Assembly: GCF_003268275.1 (NCBI RefSeq)
Contig: NZ_QLYR01000001.1
Coordinates: 434,001-498,000 of the forward strand
DNA: 64,000 nt
Direction of reading: 5' to 3'
DNA from: Hydrogeniiclostridium mannosilyticum
GTDB taxonomy: Bacteria; Bacillota; Clostridia; Oscillospirales; Acutalibacteraceae
Positions 52,905-62,286 of this stretch are shown piece after piece. Within the stretch, counting starts at the first letter, position 1. Each line of letters starts with the position of its first letter. Below the pieces are notes generated by a model that made no database searches, was not told the origin of the DNA, and saw only the letters and a program-made list of their open reading frames with translations. The translations under genes and the position numbers were made by a program.

Positions 52905-54935
52905 TTACAATATATTCTCTTTAAAGTCCAAGTCCGGAAATACCAGCTTGAAATAATCCTTCTCGCTATTCAGCGCCAGCCTGAACGGAAGGTAGGCGTC
53001 GTGCCCCGGGATTGTAAACAACTCCGGATATGCGGCAAAATGCCTGCAATAGTTTTCAACAAAATCCAGCACCCCCTGTTGAATCTCAGCAACCATCTGC
53101 CCGTCTACGGGGTCCGGCGCACAAAAATCCAGCCGGACGCTTCCATCCGGATCCAAAGCAAACCCCTTCAGGCTCGGCTCCCGTGAAGTCAACAGCATTT
53201 CCAGATACACATTGTGCCGCTTGCCCGGATTATGCGTACTCCAAAATTCACGGTTCAGCCCCTCTGAATATAAATAGGGCACCAGCTTTTCTGTTTGCAG
53301 AAACGAAACGCTCTCATCGGCCTCTGCGGTGTAAAAGGTATCGGTACCCGCAAGCAGGCCGATAATTTCGCAAGGGATTTGCCACTTATGCTGGACCAAG
53401 TAGCGCAAAAAGACCGCACCGCTTCCAGCCCAGCCGATATCCACCGCACAGGCCCTCCGGCAGCCCTGCAAAACACCCTGCCAATACTGGCGGGCCGCCT
53501 GTTGCTGCTGCTCATAGCATGCCAGCACCTCCGGCCAAAGTTTTTCCAGGGCCTGAACCACCTGCCCGGCATTCTGAGGGGTCAGCCTTTCCGACATAGA
53601 ACTGGATAGCTGTTGTTGCAGCCGCTCCTCCAGCGCCTCCAGCTCCATGCCCGCCACCAGTTCATGCAAGGTCATTCTACCATGACTGTTGTGTTCGACA
53701 AAACGGGTAAAATAGGTGCGCTTATACCGCTCTGCCGCCAGCTTGACGGAGGCCAGCCGGGACCAATAAACATATTCGCAGCGAGCCTCCGGGTAAAGCC
53801 GCCGGTATACCTCGTGTAAGAGCTTGCCGTCCCGGGCCAAAAAAAGGATCTTGTCTATTTGATGCGCCGCCGCATAACGGTGTATAAAGGTACAGTACCC
53901 AAGCACCAGCAATCCCCCAACTATATAACCGTATTCATACTGGGGTGAATAAACCGAGGCGCCGTTGTGCAGCCAGGTGTTTACCGTCCCCGCGTAAGCT
54001 GACCCCACCATGCGGGACATCGTGTCCGGCCGGAAGCGCAAGCCCTTTTCCTGCGCATTGGGGTAGTATACGGCGAAAAAGCCGTTTTTCCGGGCCGCGT
54101 CAACATCCGCTCCGAAATTATCGCCGACATGGGCAAAGCTTTTTTCAGTACCCAAACGCTCCTTCGCCAACTGAAAAAGAGTCCCTTCATGCTTGCTTTT
54201 ACCCCACTCACAGGAGACAAGCAGCTGCTCCGGCTCCACAAATCCACAATTGTGTAAAATATTCCGCAGCACCTTTGCAGGCAGGTACATATCAGAAATA
54301 ATAATCACCGTTTTCCCCTGCTCCCGCAGGCGAGTATACAGGCGCTTCATATAGGGGTTGGCAAAGCAGAGCGACAGCTCCGTCTGTAGCTCTGCTTCCA
54401 TTGCTGTCCAGGCCTCCGCCCCCATATCATCCTGTAGGCATTGGTAAATTTCCTGCAAGGTAACCTCCCAGGTTCCCTGCTCCCGGTATTTCCTGTTTCT
54501 TGCCCGCCGTTCAGCCTGAACACGCAGCTGATGAAACCCCATATATTCCAAACGGGCGCCGACAAAATAAAACAGGTCTGCCGGACGTGCAACCGGCCTG
54601 TAAACCAGCGTATCAAATAAATCAAAGGAAATTACATCATAGTCCCGTAGCTTTTCCGCAAGCTGTTCAGGTGTCTCCCGGAGCGAAAGCGACGACTCGC
54701 TGCCCCCGGTATGCAGCCGTTTGGCCTCTGTTCTGCCGGCGGCCGTCTCTGGTAACCGCCGCCGGAAATAATAGTGGAAATTGCATTTGAGCAGCAATGC
54801 CCAAGATTGTCCCCTCTTTTTTCGGTGGCGTTCTTTGTCGGCATCAACATAGCTTTCATAATAACGCTGAATTTCGGGAACCCGCCTGACCAGGATATTA
54901 TAAAAGAAGTCCTTTATTTTCTTTAAGGCGCCCAC
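52905..54935 (-). CDS. HAD-domain protein fused to an uncharacterised polysaccharide-cluster domain (COG5610-like)
   Basis: A 676-residue cytoplasmic protein. A basic N-terminal part is followed by a HAD hydrolase domain (about 98-290): motif I FDLFDTLVYRP, motif II IISDMYLP, a Lys in WGKSKHEG and motif IV HVGDNFGADVDAA. The C-terminal half (about 340-660) has FLARDGKLLHEVYRRL, YVYWSRLAS and CAVDIGWAGSGA. This second domain recurs as the separate 436-residue protein at 59784-61094. Such fusions occur in surface-polysaccharide loci, with unknown reaction; a phosphatase-linked sugar modification is a guess. GTG start with GGAGGG upstream. Last gene of the cluster. Confidence 0.8.
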   Translation of the reverse strand: MGALKKIKDFFYNILVRRVPEIQRYYESYVDADKERHRKKRGQSWALLLKCNFHYYFRRRLPETAAGRTEAKRLHTGGSESSLSLRETPEQLAEKLRDYDVISFDLFDTLVYRPVARPADLFYFVGARLEYMGFHQLRVQAERRARNRKYREQGTWEVTLQEIYQCLQDDMGAEAWTAMEAELQTELSLCFANPYMKRLYTRLREQGKTVIIISDMYLPAKVLRNILHNCGFVEPEQLLVSCEWGKSKHEGTLFQLAKERLGTEKSFAHVGDNFGADVDAARKNGFFAVYYPNAQEKGLRFRPDTMSRMVGSAYAGTVNTWLHNGASVYSPQYEYGYIVGGLLVLGYCTFIHRYAAAHQIDKILFLARDGKLLHEVYRRLYPEARCEYVYWSRLASVKLAAERYKRTYFTRFVEHNSHGRMTLHELVAGMELEALEERLQQQLSSSMSERLTPQNAGQVVQALEKLWPEVLACYEQQQQAARQYWQGVLQGCRRACAVDIGWAGSGAVFLRYLVQHKWQIPCEIIGLLAGTDTFYTAEADESVSFLQTEKLVPYLYSEGLNREFWSTHNPGKRHNVYLEMLLTSREPSLKGFALDPDGSVRLDFCAPDPVDGQMVAEIQQGVLDFVENYCRHFAAYPELFTIPGHDAYLPFRLALNSEKDYFKLVFPDLDFKENIL

Positions 54936-54976
54936 AGGCTTCCCTCCTTCAATCCTTTTTTCAGCCGTGCCGGCAA

Positions 54977-56290
54977 CTAGTCTTTAGGATTTTTATTGAC
55001 CGAATCACTTTTAAACTGGCGCAGCTCCCATTTTATTTTCTGCTTGATAAAGTGCCGGTAAACAACCGTGAATAAAATCAAAACCACAGCCAGGACAGCG
55101 CCCTCGGCTGCAATAATCAGCCAACTGTATTCATTGGACTCGCGTTCGGAAACCTTTACCGTACAAGCCGCCGTAAATCTGCCGTCCCCTGTCGTCACCG
55201 TAATTGTCGCCGTCCCGCCATTGACGCCAAGGACCGCGCCATTGGGGCGAACAGAAGCAACCTGCTCGTCGGAGGACTGATAAAGCACGGCCGGTAAAGC
55301 CGTCCCCTCCGGCAGAGCCGATGGAAGCAGCTGGTAGGTCTCGTCCGGGTCAATCATAATATTTTCAACCGGCAGCACCAAACCGGTCATTTCCCGCGAG
55401 GTGGAATTTTCCTGAGGGTCCGCTGTGGCGCCGACTGTCTCCTGAACCTCATGATAGTCAATTTGTATCGTATTTCCCGACAGTTTCGCTGTAAAACTAG
55501 TTTCGCCCCGTGCCTGAAAAACAACCTTGCCGGTGTAGCGCCGGCTGTTCCATTCCACGACAAATACGTAAGCGCCTACCGGAACCTGGGCATCTGCCAG
55601 GCTAAAGGAGCCGTCCGTTTCCGTGGTAAGGGAATAGTTCTGTTCCCCCTGTAAGATTACCGGCACTCCGCCGGCCGGTAATCCGTCCTCATCCAGCAAT
55701 TTTCCAGTTCCCGAGGCATAAACGGCTTGTACACCACCAGCAGAAACCGTCACAACGCAGCTTTTTTCCGCCAGAGAGCTCTGGCCCCGCGCCGTTACAG
55801 TGGTAACACCTTCGCGGTGCGCCGTAATAAGCCCCAGGTTGTTCACCGAGGCCACGCCCGGATCGCTGCTTTCAAAGGTAATTCGGTTATTCTGAGCGTT
55901 GTCCGGGATAACCTGGGTATATAAGTAGCGCTCCTCTCCCGGCTTCAGCACCATATTATCCGTTTCAATCATCAGGGAATTTGGCCCGGTCCCCGAAAGC
56001 ACAGTCACCTGGCATTCCGCCCGTCCGCCGCTGCCATCGATAACTTCTATCACCGTACTCCCCGGTACGCCGGCTGTCACAACCCCCTGCTCGCTCACGG
56101 TTACTACACTGGCATCGTCAACCGTATAGCTATATTGGGCCCCGTGGACGAACTGGTAAGACTGTCCTTGGCAAAGCAGCAGTTCATTTCTTTCCAGTAC
56201 CACCGCCTCCGCCTGTCCAGCCGGAAAAAACAAGAGCTCTCCTATAAAAACTGCCATCAGTACCAAAAGGCAGCCGAATCGTTTCTTCAA
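54977..56290 (-). CDS. Exported Ig-like (BIG2) membrane protein
   Basis: A 437-residue protein with a signal peptide (to about 29). Two BIG2-type Ig-like modules (about 30-97 and 98-182) follow, then a carboxypeptidase-regulatory-like sandwich (about 187-270, GKLLDEDGLPAGGVPVIL), a third BIG2 module (about 305-385) and a C-terminal membrane helix (WLIIAAEGAVLAVVLILFTV) with a basic tail. It is extracellular and membrane-held. It overlaps the GT4 gene by four bases, so it is made with the polysaccharide enzymes. It may hold or organise the polymer at the surface. The function is unproven. Confidence 0.82.
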   Translation of the reverse strand: MKKRFGCLLVLMAVFIGELLFFPAGQAEAVVLERNELLLCQGQSYQFVHGAQYSYTVDDASVVTVSEQGVVTAGVPGSTVIEVIDGSGGRAECQVTVLSGTGPNSLMIETDNMVLKPGEERYLYTQVIPDNAQNNRITFESSDPGVASVNNLGLITAHREGVTTVTARGQSSLAEKSCVVTVSAGGVQAVYASGTGKLLDEDGLPAGGVPVILQGEQNYSLTTETDGSFSLADAQVPVGAYVFVVEWNSRRYTGKVVFQARGETSFTAKLSGNTIQIDYHEVQETVGATADPQENSTSREMTGLVLPVENIMIDPDETYQLLPSALPEGTALPAVLYQSSDEQVASVRPNGAVLGVNGGTATITVTTGDGRFTAACTVKVSERESNEYSWLIIAAEGAVLAVVLILFTVVYRHFIKQKIKWELRQFKSDSVNKNPKD

Positions 56291-57450
56291 TCGGATTCCT
56301 CCTTTACATATGCCTCATGCCCGAGGTAACAGGAAAGCACCTGCGGCAAGGCATGGTCAATTAGATAAAGCCTCGGCAGCCGGAGCGCTTCCTGTTCGAA
56401 ATGGAAGCCGTCCAAAAATCTGTACAGTGTTTTTTCCGGCTCCAGAGGGTCGTCCGGCGAAAATAGAAAGCCGTTCACGCCGTCTTGAATCAAATCGGTG
56501 TGTCCTTTTACTTCTGAGGCTAAAACAGGCTTTCCGCAGTAAAGCGCCTCCATTACGGTAAAAGGAAGCCCCTCAGAGCGGCTGGCCGTTACCAATGCGT
56601 TACAGCAGCATTGCAGTAGAACGGCGACATCCCTGCGCTGGCCCAAAAAAAGCACCTTCTTTTCCAGGCCCTTTTCTTGTACCAAACGGCGGCAATCGGG
56701 CAGCAGCGCTCCCTCCCCGGCCAGCAGCAGCCGGGCCTGTGGGTACCGCCCCGCCACATTGGCAAACGCCTCTATCAAACGTAGCTGGTTTTTTCTGACA
56801 GAAAATTCACCGACGCAAAGTAGAAGAGTCTGCCGGTCCGAAAGGTCCCATTCCCCGTATAACCGGCTCTTTTCCCGCTTTTTTTCCTCCGCACTCAAAC
56901 GGGGCAATGCCTCCGGACAGATTCCCATGCCGGGGATAGCGGCTATATGGCGGCAAAGCCGGTTGGCTTTCGCCAGCTCCTCGTCCGCCCGGTTCATCGT
57001 CAGCAAGCAGTCCACCCGCCCGCGGAACAGCCTCTCACAAAAAAAGTACAGACGGTTCTTCAGCCCTCCGTCCTCCTTGAACAAATAGCCATGGCAAACC
57101 GCAATATAACGCGCCGATCGGCAGCCGGACAGCACAACCGCCAGCTTGGTAATAAAGCCGGCAAGTGTCGCATGCGAAATAACCAGGCTGTAACGTTCCC
57201 GGCGAATCAGCTTTGCCAGCCAAAAGGCTGTTTTTATGTTTTGAAATGAAATATCCTTCTTCGAAAAGGGCAATTCATAGTAATGGTCGCTATAGGGGAT
57301 GTCCCGCCTGCCCTGCGCAGCCACGTCCACCTGCCAGCCGTGCTCCTGGAACCATTGTAAATAGGGCAGATGAAACTGCGTGATATGCGACGCGCGAGAA
57401 GCTGTCATCAGAAGTTTCTTCCCGCTTCCAGCCTGTTCAACTCTGCTCAT
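56287..57450 (-). CDS. Glycosyltransferase family 4
   Basis: A 387-residue GT-B enzyme. The N-terminal acceptor half has THIS-like SRASHITQFHLPYLQWF and GYLFKEDGG. The donor half has LLCVGEFSVRKNQLRLIEAF near residue 195, AGEGAL and VTASRSEGLPFTVMEALYCG, with the EX7E motif. It adds a sugar from a nucleotide donor to the growing polysaccharide on the inner membrane face. It overlaps the ABC ATPase gene by 14 bases and the BIG2 gene by four. The sugar specificity is unknown. Confidence 0.92.
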   Translation of the reverse strand: MSRVEQAGSGKKLLMTASRASHITQFHLPYLQWFQEHGWQVDVAAQGRRDIPYSDHYYELPFSKKDISFQNIKTAFWLAKLIRRERYSLVISHATLAGFITKLAVVLSGCRSARYIAVCHGYLFKEDGGLKNRLYFFCERLFRGRVDCLLTMNRADEELAKANRLCRHIAAIPGMGICPEALPRLSAEEKKREKSRLYGEWDLSDRQTLLLCVGEFSVRKNQLRLIEAFANVAGRYPQARLLLAGEGALLPDCRRLVQEKGLEKKVLFLGQRRDVAVLLQCCCNALVTASRSEGLPFTVMEALYCGKPVLASEVKGHTDLIQDGVNGFLFSPDDPLEPEKTLYRFLDGFHFEQEALRLPRLYLIDHALPQVLSCYLGHEAYVKEESD

Positions 57451-58165
57451 AAGCCTTGCACACCTCGTCCGATGTCCCCATCATCTTTACAACGCCCTTA
57501 TCCAGCCAGACGGCCTTCTGGCAAATCTTTTTCACCTGTGGAGTGGAGTGGGAAACGAACAAGATTGTCGTGCCTGCATCCAACATTTTTTTCATGCGGT
57601 CCTCGCATTTTTTCCTGAATTTTGCGTCACCAACCGCCAGCACCTCATCGGCAATAACAATATCCGCGTTTGTAAGGGTCGCGATGGCAAAACCAAGCCT
57701 GGAAAGCATGCCGGACGAATAGGTGGCAACAGGTGCATCGACAAAGGCCCCCAGCTCGGCAAAATCAACAATTTCGTCAAAACGTTTATTCATATAGGCG
57801 CGCGTGTGCCCATGCATGGCGCCCGTTAAATAAATATTCTCCCGGGCGGTCAGCGTCCGGTCAAACCCGCCGTTAATTTCAATCAACGGCGCAATTGTGC
57901 CGATGGTTTTTATCATGCCCGAGGTTGGCCGCATAATGCCTGCAATCAGCTTTAGGAGCGTCGACTTTCCGGAACCGTTAACCCCCACCAGGCCAAGCGA
58001 TTCCCCCTTGCTCAGTTCAAACGAAATGTGCTTCAGCGCCCAAAATTCCTCAAAAGCCAAGTGCCCCCGCACAGCGTTCAAAAAATACTCCTTCAACCGG
58101 TACTCCTTGTTCTTACTAAGGCGGAACATCATGGAAACGTCCTGCACGGTGATAATCGGTTTCAT
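57437..58165 (-). CDS. Polysaccharide/teichoic-acid ABC exporter, ATP-binding protein (TagH/Wzt-like)
   Basis: A 242-residue ATPase. GLVGVNGSGKSTLLKLIAG near residue 58 is Walker A, the signature is YSSGMLSRLGFAIAT, Walker B is DIVIADEVLAVGD, and the switch His is in LFVSHSTPQV. It has no C-terminal carbohydrate-binding domain, unlike long Wzt proteins that recognise a capped chain. It drives export of an undecaprenyl-linked glycan with the permease encoded 13 bases upstream. Confidence 0.95.
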   Translation of the reverse strand: MKPIITVQDVSMMFRLSKNKEYRLKEYFLNAVRGHLAFEEFWALKHISFELSKGESLGLVGVNGSGKSTLLKLIAGIMRPTSGMIKTIGTIAPLIEINGGFDRTLTARENIYLTGAMHGHTRAYMNKRFDEIVDFAELGAFVDAPVATYSSGMLSRLGFAIATLTNADIVIADEVLAVGDAKFRKKCEDRMKKMLDAGTTILFVSHSTPQVKKICQKAVWLDKGVVKMMGTSDEVCKAYEQS

Positions 58166-58178
58166 TTTCGTTCCCTCC

Positions 58179-58958
58179 TTATAGGTGCGTATAAATCCGG
58201 TCCTGATATTTTTTAAAGACCAAAATCCCCGTCACCAGCATCAGCAGGCTGTAACAGGTTGCGATAAAAAGCGTTTGCTGCGACGGTATCGTCCTGTAGA
58301 GCACTAAGTCCCGCATCATGGTAATATAGTGGTACAGCGGATTCAGGTCCCAAATAAAACGGTACTGCTGCGGGATGATGGAAATCGGGTAAAAGGTCGG
58401 CGTCGCATACATCCAAATCGTTGTGATAATGGAGTATAAATGCTTCATGTCGCGAAAGAATACGCCTGTTATGCTCAGCGCTAATGAAAGCCCCGTGGTA
58501 AATATCAGCAGCAGGATCAGCGGGACCGGAATAAGGAGCAGATAGGGGGTCACGGGGGCGCCTGTAACAAGAATCATCAAAAACATAGGGATAAGGGAAA
58601 TCACCATGGTAAAGGCGTTTACCCCGACCGTAGCCAAGCAAAACATATAGTTCGGCACGTGGATTTTCCGAATCAGTCCGCTGTTGTTCAATATGCAGTT
58701 CAGCGACTGCGTCGTGGTCATGCTGTTGAAACTCATCATCACATATCCGCACAGGTAATAAACCGGGAAATATTCAATCGAGCGGCGGAACAAGGTGGAA
58801 AAAACAATTGTCATGACAGTCATCATCAGCAGCGGGTTGAGCAGCGTCCAAACTACACCCAGCACGGATTTATAATACTTCTTTTTAAAGTCTCTTTTAA
58901 ACAGCTCATACAGGAAGCTGAAATAATTCATAAATTCTCTGATCGCCTGCATCCTCAT
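58179..58958 (-). CDS. Polysaccharide/teichoic-acid ABC exporter, permease (TagG/Wzm-like)
   Basis: A 259-residue ABC-2 permease with six membrane helices. KRDFKKKYYKSVLGVVWTLLNPLL near the N-terminus, shown here as YYKSVLGVVWTLLNPLL, is the family signature. The C-terminal YATPTFYPISIIP and NPLYHYITMMRDLVLY are typical of TagG/Wzm. It overlaps the GT2 gene by four bases. Confidence 0.95.
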   Translation of the reverse strand: MRMQAIREFMNYFSFLYELFKRDFKKKYYKSVLGVVWTLLNPLLMMTVMTIVFSTLFRRSIEYFPVYYLCGYVMMSFNSMTTTQSLNCILNNSGLIRKIHVPNYMFCLATVGVNAFTMVISLIPMFLMILVTGAPVTPYLLLIPVPLILLLIFTTGLSLALSITGVFFRDMKHLYSIITTIWMYATPTFYPISIIPQQYRFIWDLNPLYHYITMMRDLVLYRTIPSQQTLFIATCYSLLMLVTGILVFKKYQDRIYTHL

Positions 58959-59770
58959 TCCTCCTGATTCCGGCGGCGTTTATAGTAACGGTCCTTCAGC
59001 CTGTTTAGAAGAGCCGGCGGTAAAAGCCCTACCGCCAGCGGCTTGACGACATAGGGGATTCCGCGCGGCAGCAGCCCCAACGAACGGAAGGCCCTCCATT
59101 TTATACATGCCTCATCTACACGGTAGCGGTATTTTCTCTTTCGTCCGGCGGCTGCGTCCTCGCGGTATTCATAGAGCTCTTCCTGAATGGTGTATCCTTT
59201 TTCGCCCAACGCATACAGGCGTGAAAAAAGCTCCAGATCCTCGCACCGCCTCGTCCTTTTACCGGTGCAGTAACCTCCGTGGCGAATCAAAGCCTCACGG
59301 CGCAGACCCACCGCGCCGTGCATAAAGGGCAGACAAAACAGAAAATCCCGCTTCTCCGGATACTCTGGGTAAGCCATTTTTCCCCAAGCGCCTTTTTCAT
59401 CGAACAGCGTGATATTGCTGGAGACCAACGCATACTGCGGATGCTGCTCCATGAAGGGAACCAAGCGTTCAAACCGCCCCGGAGCAGAGCGGTCATCTGT
59501 GTCCTGCCGCAGCAGAAGCGCTGTTGTGGCTGCCTTCACGCAGCGGTTTAACGAAAAGGCGAGCCCCCGGTTTACCGGGTTGGTCAATAGCCGGATTCGC
59601 TGGTCACGGCCTGCGAGCTCTTCCAGGAAGGAATGAACCGCCTGCTCTGAGCCATCATCGCAGATGATCCACTCAAAATCTTGTAAGCTTTGTGACAAAA
59701 CGGAATCCGCAGCCTCCTGCAGCCTATCCAGCCCTTCATTGTAGACACCGGTGATCACCGTAAACCGCAA
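58955..59770 (-). CDS. Glycosyltransferase family 2
   Basis: A 271-residue GT-A enzyme. FTVITGVYNEGLDRLQEAAD at the N-terminus, WIICDDGSEQ near residue 35 and LLLRQDTDDRSAPGRF near residue 88 (the DxD-like metal site) are clear. A C-terminal RRCEDLELFSRL motif lies near residue 170. It probably acts at the inner membrane face on the lipid-linked chain. It is four bases into the permease gene and 13 bases after the domain protein. Confidence 0.93.
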   Translation of the reverse strand: MRFTVITGVYNEGLDRLQEAADSVLSQSLQDFEWIICDDGSEQAVHSFLEELAGRDQRIRLLTNPVNRGLAFSLNRCVKAATTALLLRQDTDDRSAPGRFERLVPFMEQHPQYALVSSNITLFDEKGAWGKMAYPEYPEKRDFLFCLPFMHGAVGLRREALIRHGGYCTGKRTRRCEDLELFSRLYALGEKGYTIQEELYEYREDAAAGRKRKYRYRVDEACIKWRAFRSLGLLPRGIPYVVKPLAVGLLPPALLNRLKDRYYKRRRNQEE

Positions 59771-59783
59771 GCCGCCACCCCCT

Positions 59784-61094
59784 TCATTTCCGAAAACTCC
59801 AAGCTACATCCCAAAGGTAGACATTGAATCGGTACCACGCTTTCCAGCGGATATTGGAAACCGCAAAGCAGCCATAGGGCCAGAAAAGGTCCGCCCTTTT
59901 TTTAACCCTTTTCCTGTTTCTGTTCAGCAGCCTGCGAGGGACAAAATAAGCGCGTGCTTCCTCCTGGCTAATATCTTTAACCAGCGGTGTGAGGTAGCTT
60001 TCGGAAGCGTCGTCACAAAAGAGGCACTCTGAAAAAGCACGCGCCTCATCAGCCGACGGATGAACACAAAGTTTTTTCATCCGTCGTTTCAGGCATTGCA
60101 GCAAAACGGCGCCATCGCCAGCAGGAACTTGCCCCTCCAGCGCTTCACCGACCTCCAGCATCAACCGGCATTGGCTTTCCGCCCTGCTGGAGCCCTGTGC
60201 ATTTCCGGCAGTATTTTTCCATATTGGAATAATACTGCTGTGCTGTTCCCGGTAACCGCAGGTCATCGGATGCGGCGCAGCACACATGCTTTCCAGCACA
60301 TTATTGTTAAAGAGAATCCGGTCATGAACCGGAGAACGCCTGGAAAAATACCAGGCCATATAATCGCCGTCCGCGGGGTCCTTGGGCTCCTGGTACAGGC
60401 CGAAGTAGAAGCCGGAAATTCCGCCGTTTCCACCCGCACTGCGCAGCAGCTGCCGCAGGGAGCGCTGGATAGAACCCGTCCAGCCCGTATCTACCACCGC
60501 CACCGGATCCCCGTCCAGCAAGCCCTCCTGCCGTAAATAAGAGATCGCAGGTCCATAGGCTGCCTTTGATTTTTCCTCTACCAGCGACCGGAACTGTGGG
60601 TTGCCGGAAAGAACATCCTTGACTCGTTCCAATTCATGAACAGCCATAGGCCTGTCCAGCATCTCAGGAGACGCGCCTGCCAGCCGGGCACATTGAACGC
60701 ACTCGTCCTCGCTCGCCTGAAAACGCTGAAATATGCCGCGCAGGGTGAGCCTGTAGGCCCGCATAAAAATCATTTCATAGGCTTCATCACCGATTAAATG
60801 ATAACCTGGTACACGCCAGGCCAGCCTGGAGGCATATAAGTAGCTGCATTTAATGTCATAGGCCCTTTTCCCGGCAATCATCCGGCAAAGCTTATGCATG
60901 GCATATCCGTCCCGCGCCAAAAAATACAGCCGTTTCAGCCCTTTCTTGTGGGCCTGTTCCATGACCCAGCTACAAAAGCCGTATAAGAGCGGGGCGCTGT
61001 AAAAGGCCGTTACCCTCCGCCACGGCGGCGAGGCCTCCCCCGCAAACAAACGGGCGGCTTCATCAATCGCCCGGTTGATCTCCTTTGCATTCAT
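59784..61094 (-). CDS. Uncharacterised polysaccharide-cluster protein sharing the C-terminal domain of the HAD fusion
   Basis: A 436-residue protein without signal peptide or membrane segments. It has LYFLARDGYAMHKLCRMI near residue 55, SYLYASRLAWRVPGYH, AVVDTGWTGSIQRSL near residue 205 and GFYFGLYQEP. The first three match the C-terminal half of the protein at 52905-54935 (FLARDG, WSRLAS, DIGWAGSG), but the HAD domain is absent. The two are distant paralogues in one operon. The conserved Asp, Gly-Trp and Arg-Asp-Gly positions suggest an enzyme. The reaction is not known. Confidence 0.75.
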   Translation of the reverse strand: MNAKEINRAIDEAARLFAGEASPPWRRVTAFYSAPLLYGFCSWVMEQAHKKGLKRLYFLARDGYAMHKLCRMIAGKRAYDIKCSYLYASRLAWRVPGYHLIGDEAYEMIFMRAYRLTLRGIFQRFQASEDECVQCARLAGASPEMLDRPMAVHELERVKDVLSGNPQFRSLVEEKSKAAYGPAISYLRQEGLLDGDPVAVVDTGWTGSIQRSLRQLLRSAGGNGGISGFYFGLYQEPKDPADGDYMAWYFSRRSPVHDRILFNNNVLESMCAAPHPMTCGYREQHSSIIPIWKNTAGNAQGSSRAESQCRLMLEVGEALEGQVPAGDGAVLLQCLKRRMKKLCVHPSADEARAFSECLFCDDASESYLTPLVKDISQEEARAYFVPRRLLNRNRKRVKKRADLFWPYGCFAVSNIRWKAWYRFNVYLWDVAWSFRK

Positions 61095-61131
61095 CCTCTG
61101 TACTCCACCATCCTTGTCCGCTTACAGGGCT

Positions 61132-62286
61132 CTAAAACACCGTACCAAACAGGCTGGCGTAGGGAACCACACCATGTACATTTTCCAGCAGGCCAATGAT
61201 ATGGTAGCCGGAGGTAAGGACTATAATAATCCCCATGACCACCCAATAACGATAGCCGGGCCCCGCACTCTGGGTATAGTTTCCATAGCGCCGGCCTCTT
61301 TTCAGCATGCCCCCCGCCGGGAGAGCGGCTTTTTTCCCCTGGGGGAAAGCGGTACGAAGCGCGCTCGTCAGCTCTGGTAAAGCCAGGACAAAATAAGCAT
61401 ATGCGTAATAGGAGATCCGCTCTAAAATTGCATGCCGGGTCATCATCATCATACAAAAAGCGGCAAAGAATAAAAAGCCGATTAAATAGCGGTTATATTC
61501 ATTTGCCTCCTGCATTGGCTTACGGAAAAGATAAACCAGAACTAACAGCAGCAAGGGGATCAATGCATATAGAGAGGACATCCCCTCTAAAAACACGGAG
61601 TTGGCATACTCCTGATGGAACACCAGCGTCAGCAGGTTGATAATCCCCTCTGAAGAGATGTAAAAGAACAGCAAGCCGTACGCATATAGCAGCCACAAGC
61701 CGCTTCCCGGCCGTATTCGAAGCACTGCATAGACCGGGATCAGAATCAGCGCCGTCGTGTGGAACAACGCAGCCAGGACTACAATGCCAAGGAAAGGCCA
61801 AAATTTTCTGTTTTTAATGAAGGGCCAGGCAAAAAGGGTAATAGCAATCGCAACCGCCTGGCGCAGAAAATTCATATTTAAATACAGCAGATACATGTTG
61901 ACGAACAAAAAGGTAGAAAGCCACACATTGGGTGAATAGCGGTAAATGAAGAATGCCCAGGAAAACAGGCAGAACACCGCTATTAAGCCAATATAAACCT
62001 GAATATTATTGGTAAATAGGCCGATCAGCTTTGTCAGCACAATAAAGCCGATCTCCCAGTCCAAATAACTCAGAGAAGAAAAACCCTCCATATCCATCAG
62101 CACAAATCCCTGGGCATACATGTCGTAGTCAAAGCCAATACGGTAGCGAAAACAGACCAGCAGGAGCAGCTGTGTAAAACAAATTGCCAAAAACAAGAGC
62201 TTTCCTATTTTTTTGTTCTTAAAAATTCCAAAACAGAGCAGGCCCCAAACACAAATCAAACCGACATTAAGCAGATAAAGCGCCAA
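61132..62286 (-). CDS. EpsG family protein, putative polysaccharide polymerase (Wzy-like)
   Basis: A 384-residue integral membrane protein with about ten helices. YRIGFDYDMYAQGF near residue 47, a long extracellular loop and NMNFLRQAVAIAITLFAW near residue 132 (with the conserved Arg-Gln) match EpsG/Wzy-like polymerases. It would join repeat units at the outer membrane face. It starts immediately after the initiating transferase gene. No Wzx flippase is present in the window; an ABC exporter is. Confidence 0.85.
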   Translation of the reverse strand: MALYLLNVGLICVWGLLCFGIFKNKKIGKLLFLAICFTQLLLLVCFRYRIGFDYDMYAQGFVLMDMEGFSSLSYLDWEIGFIVLTKLIGLFTNNIQVYIGLIAVFCLFSWAFFIYRYSPNVWLSTFLFVNMYLLYLNMNFLRQAVAIAITLFAWPFIKNRKFWPFLGIVVLAALFHTTALILIPVYAVLRIRPGSGLWLLYAYGLLFFYISSEGIINLLTLVFHQEYANSVFLEGMSSLYALIPLLLLVLVYLFRKPMQEANEYNRYLIGFLFFAAFCMMMMTRHAILERISYYAYAYFVLALPELTSALRTAFPQGKKAALPAGGMLKRGRRYGNYTQSAGPGYRYWVVMGIIIVLTSGYHIIGLLENVHGVVPYASLFGTVF

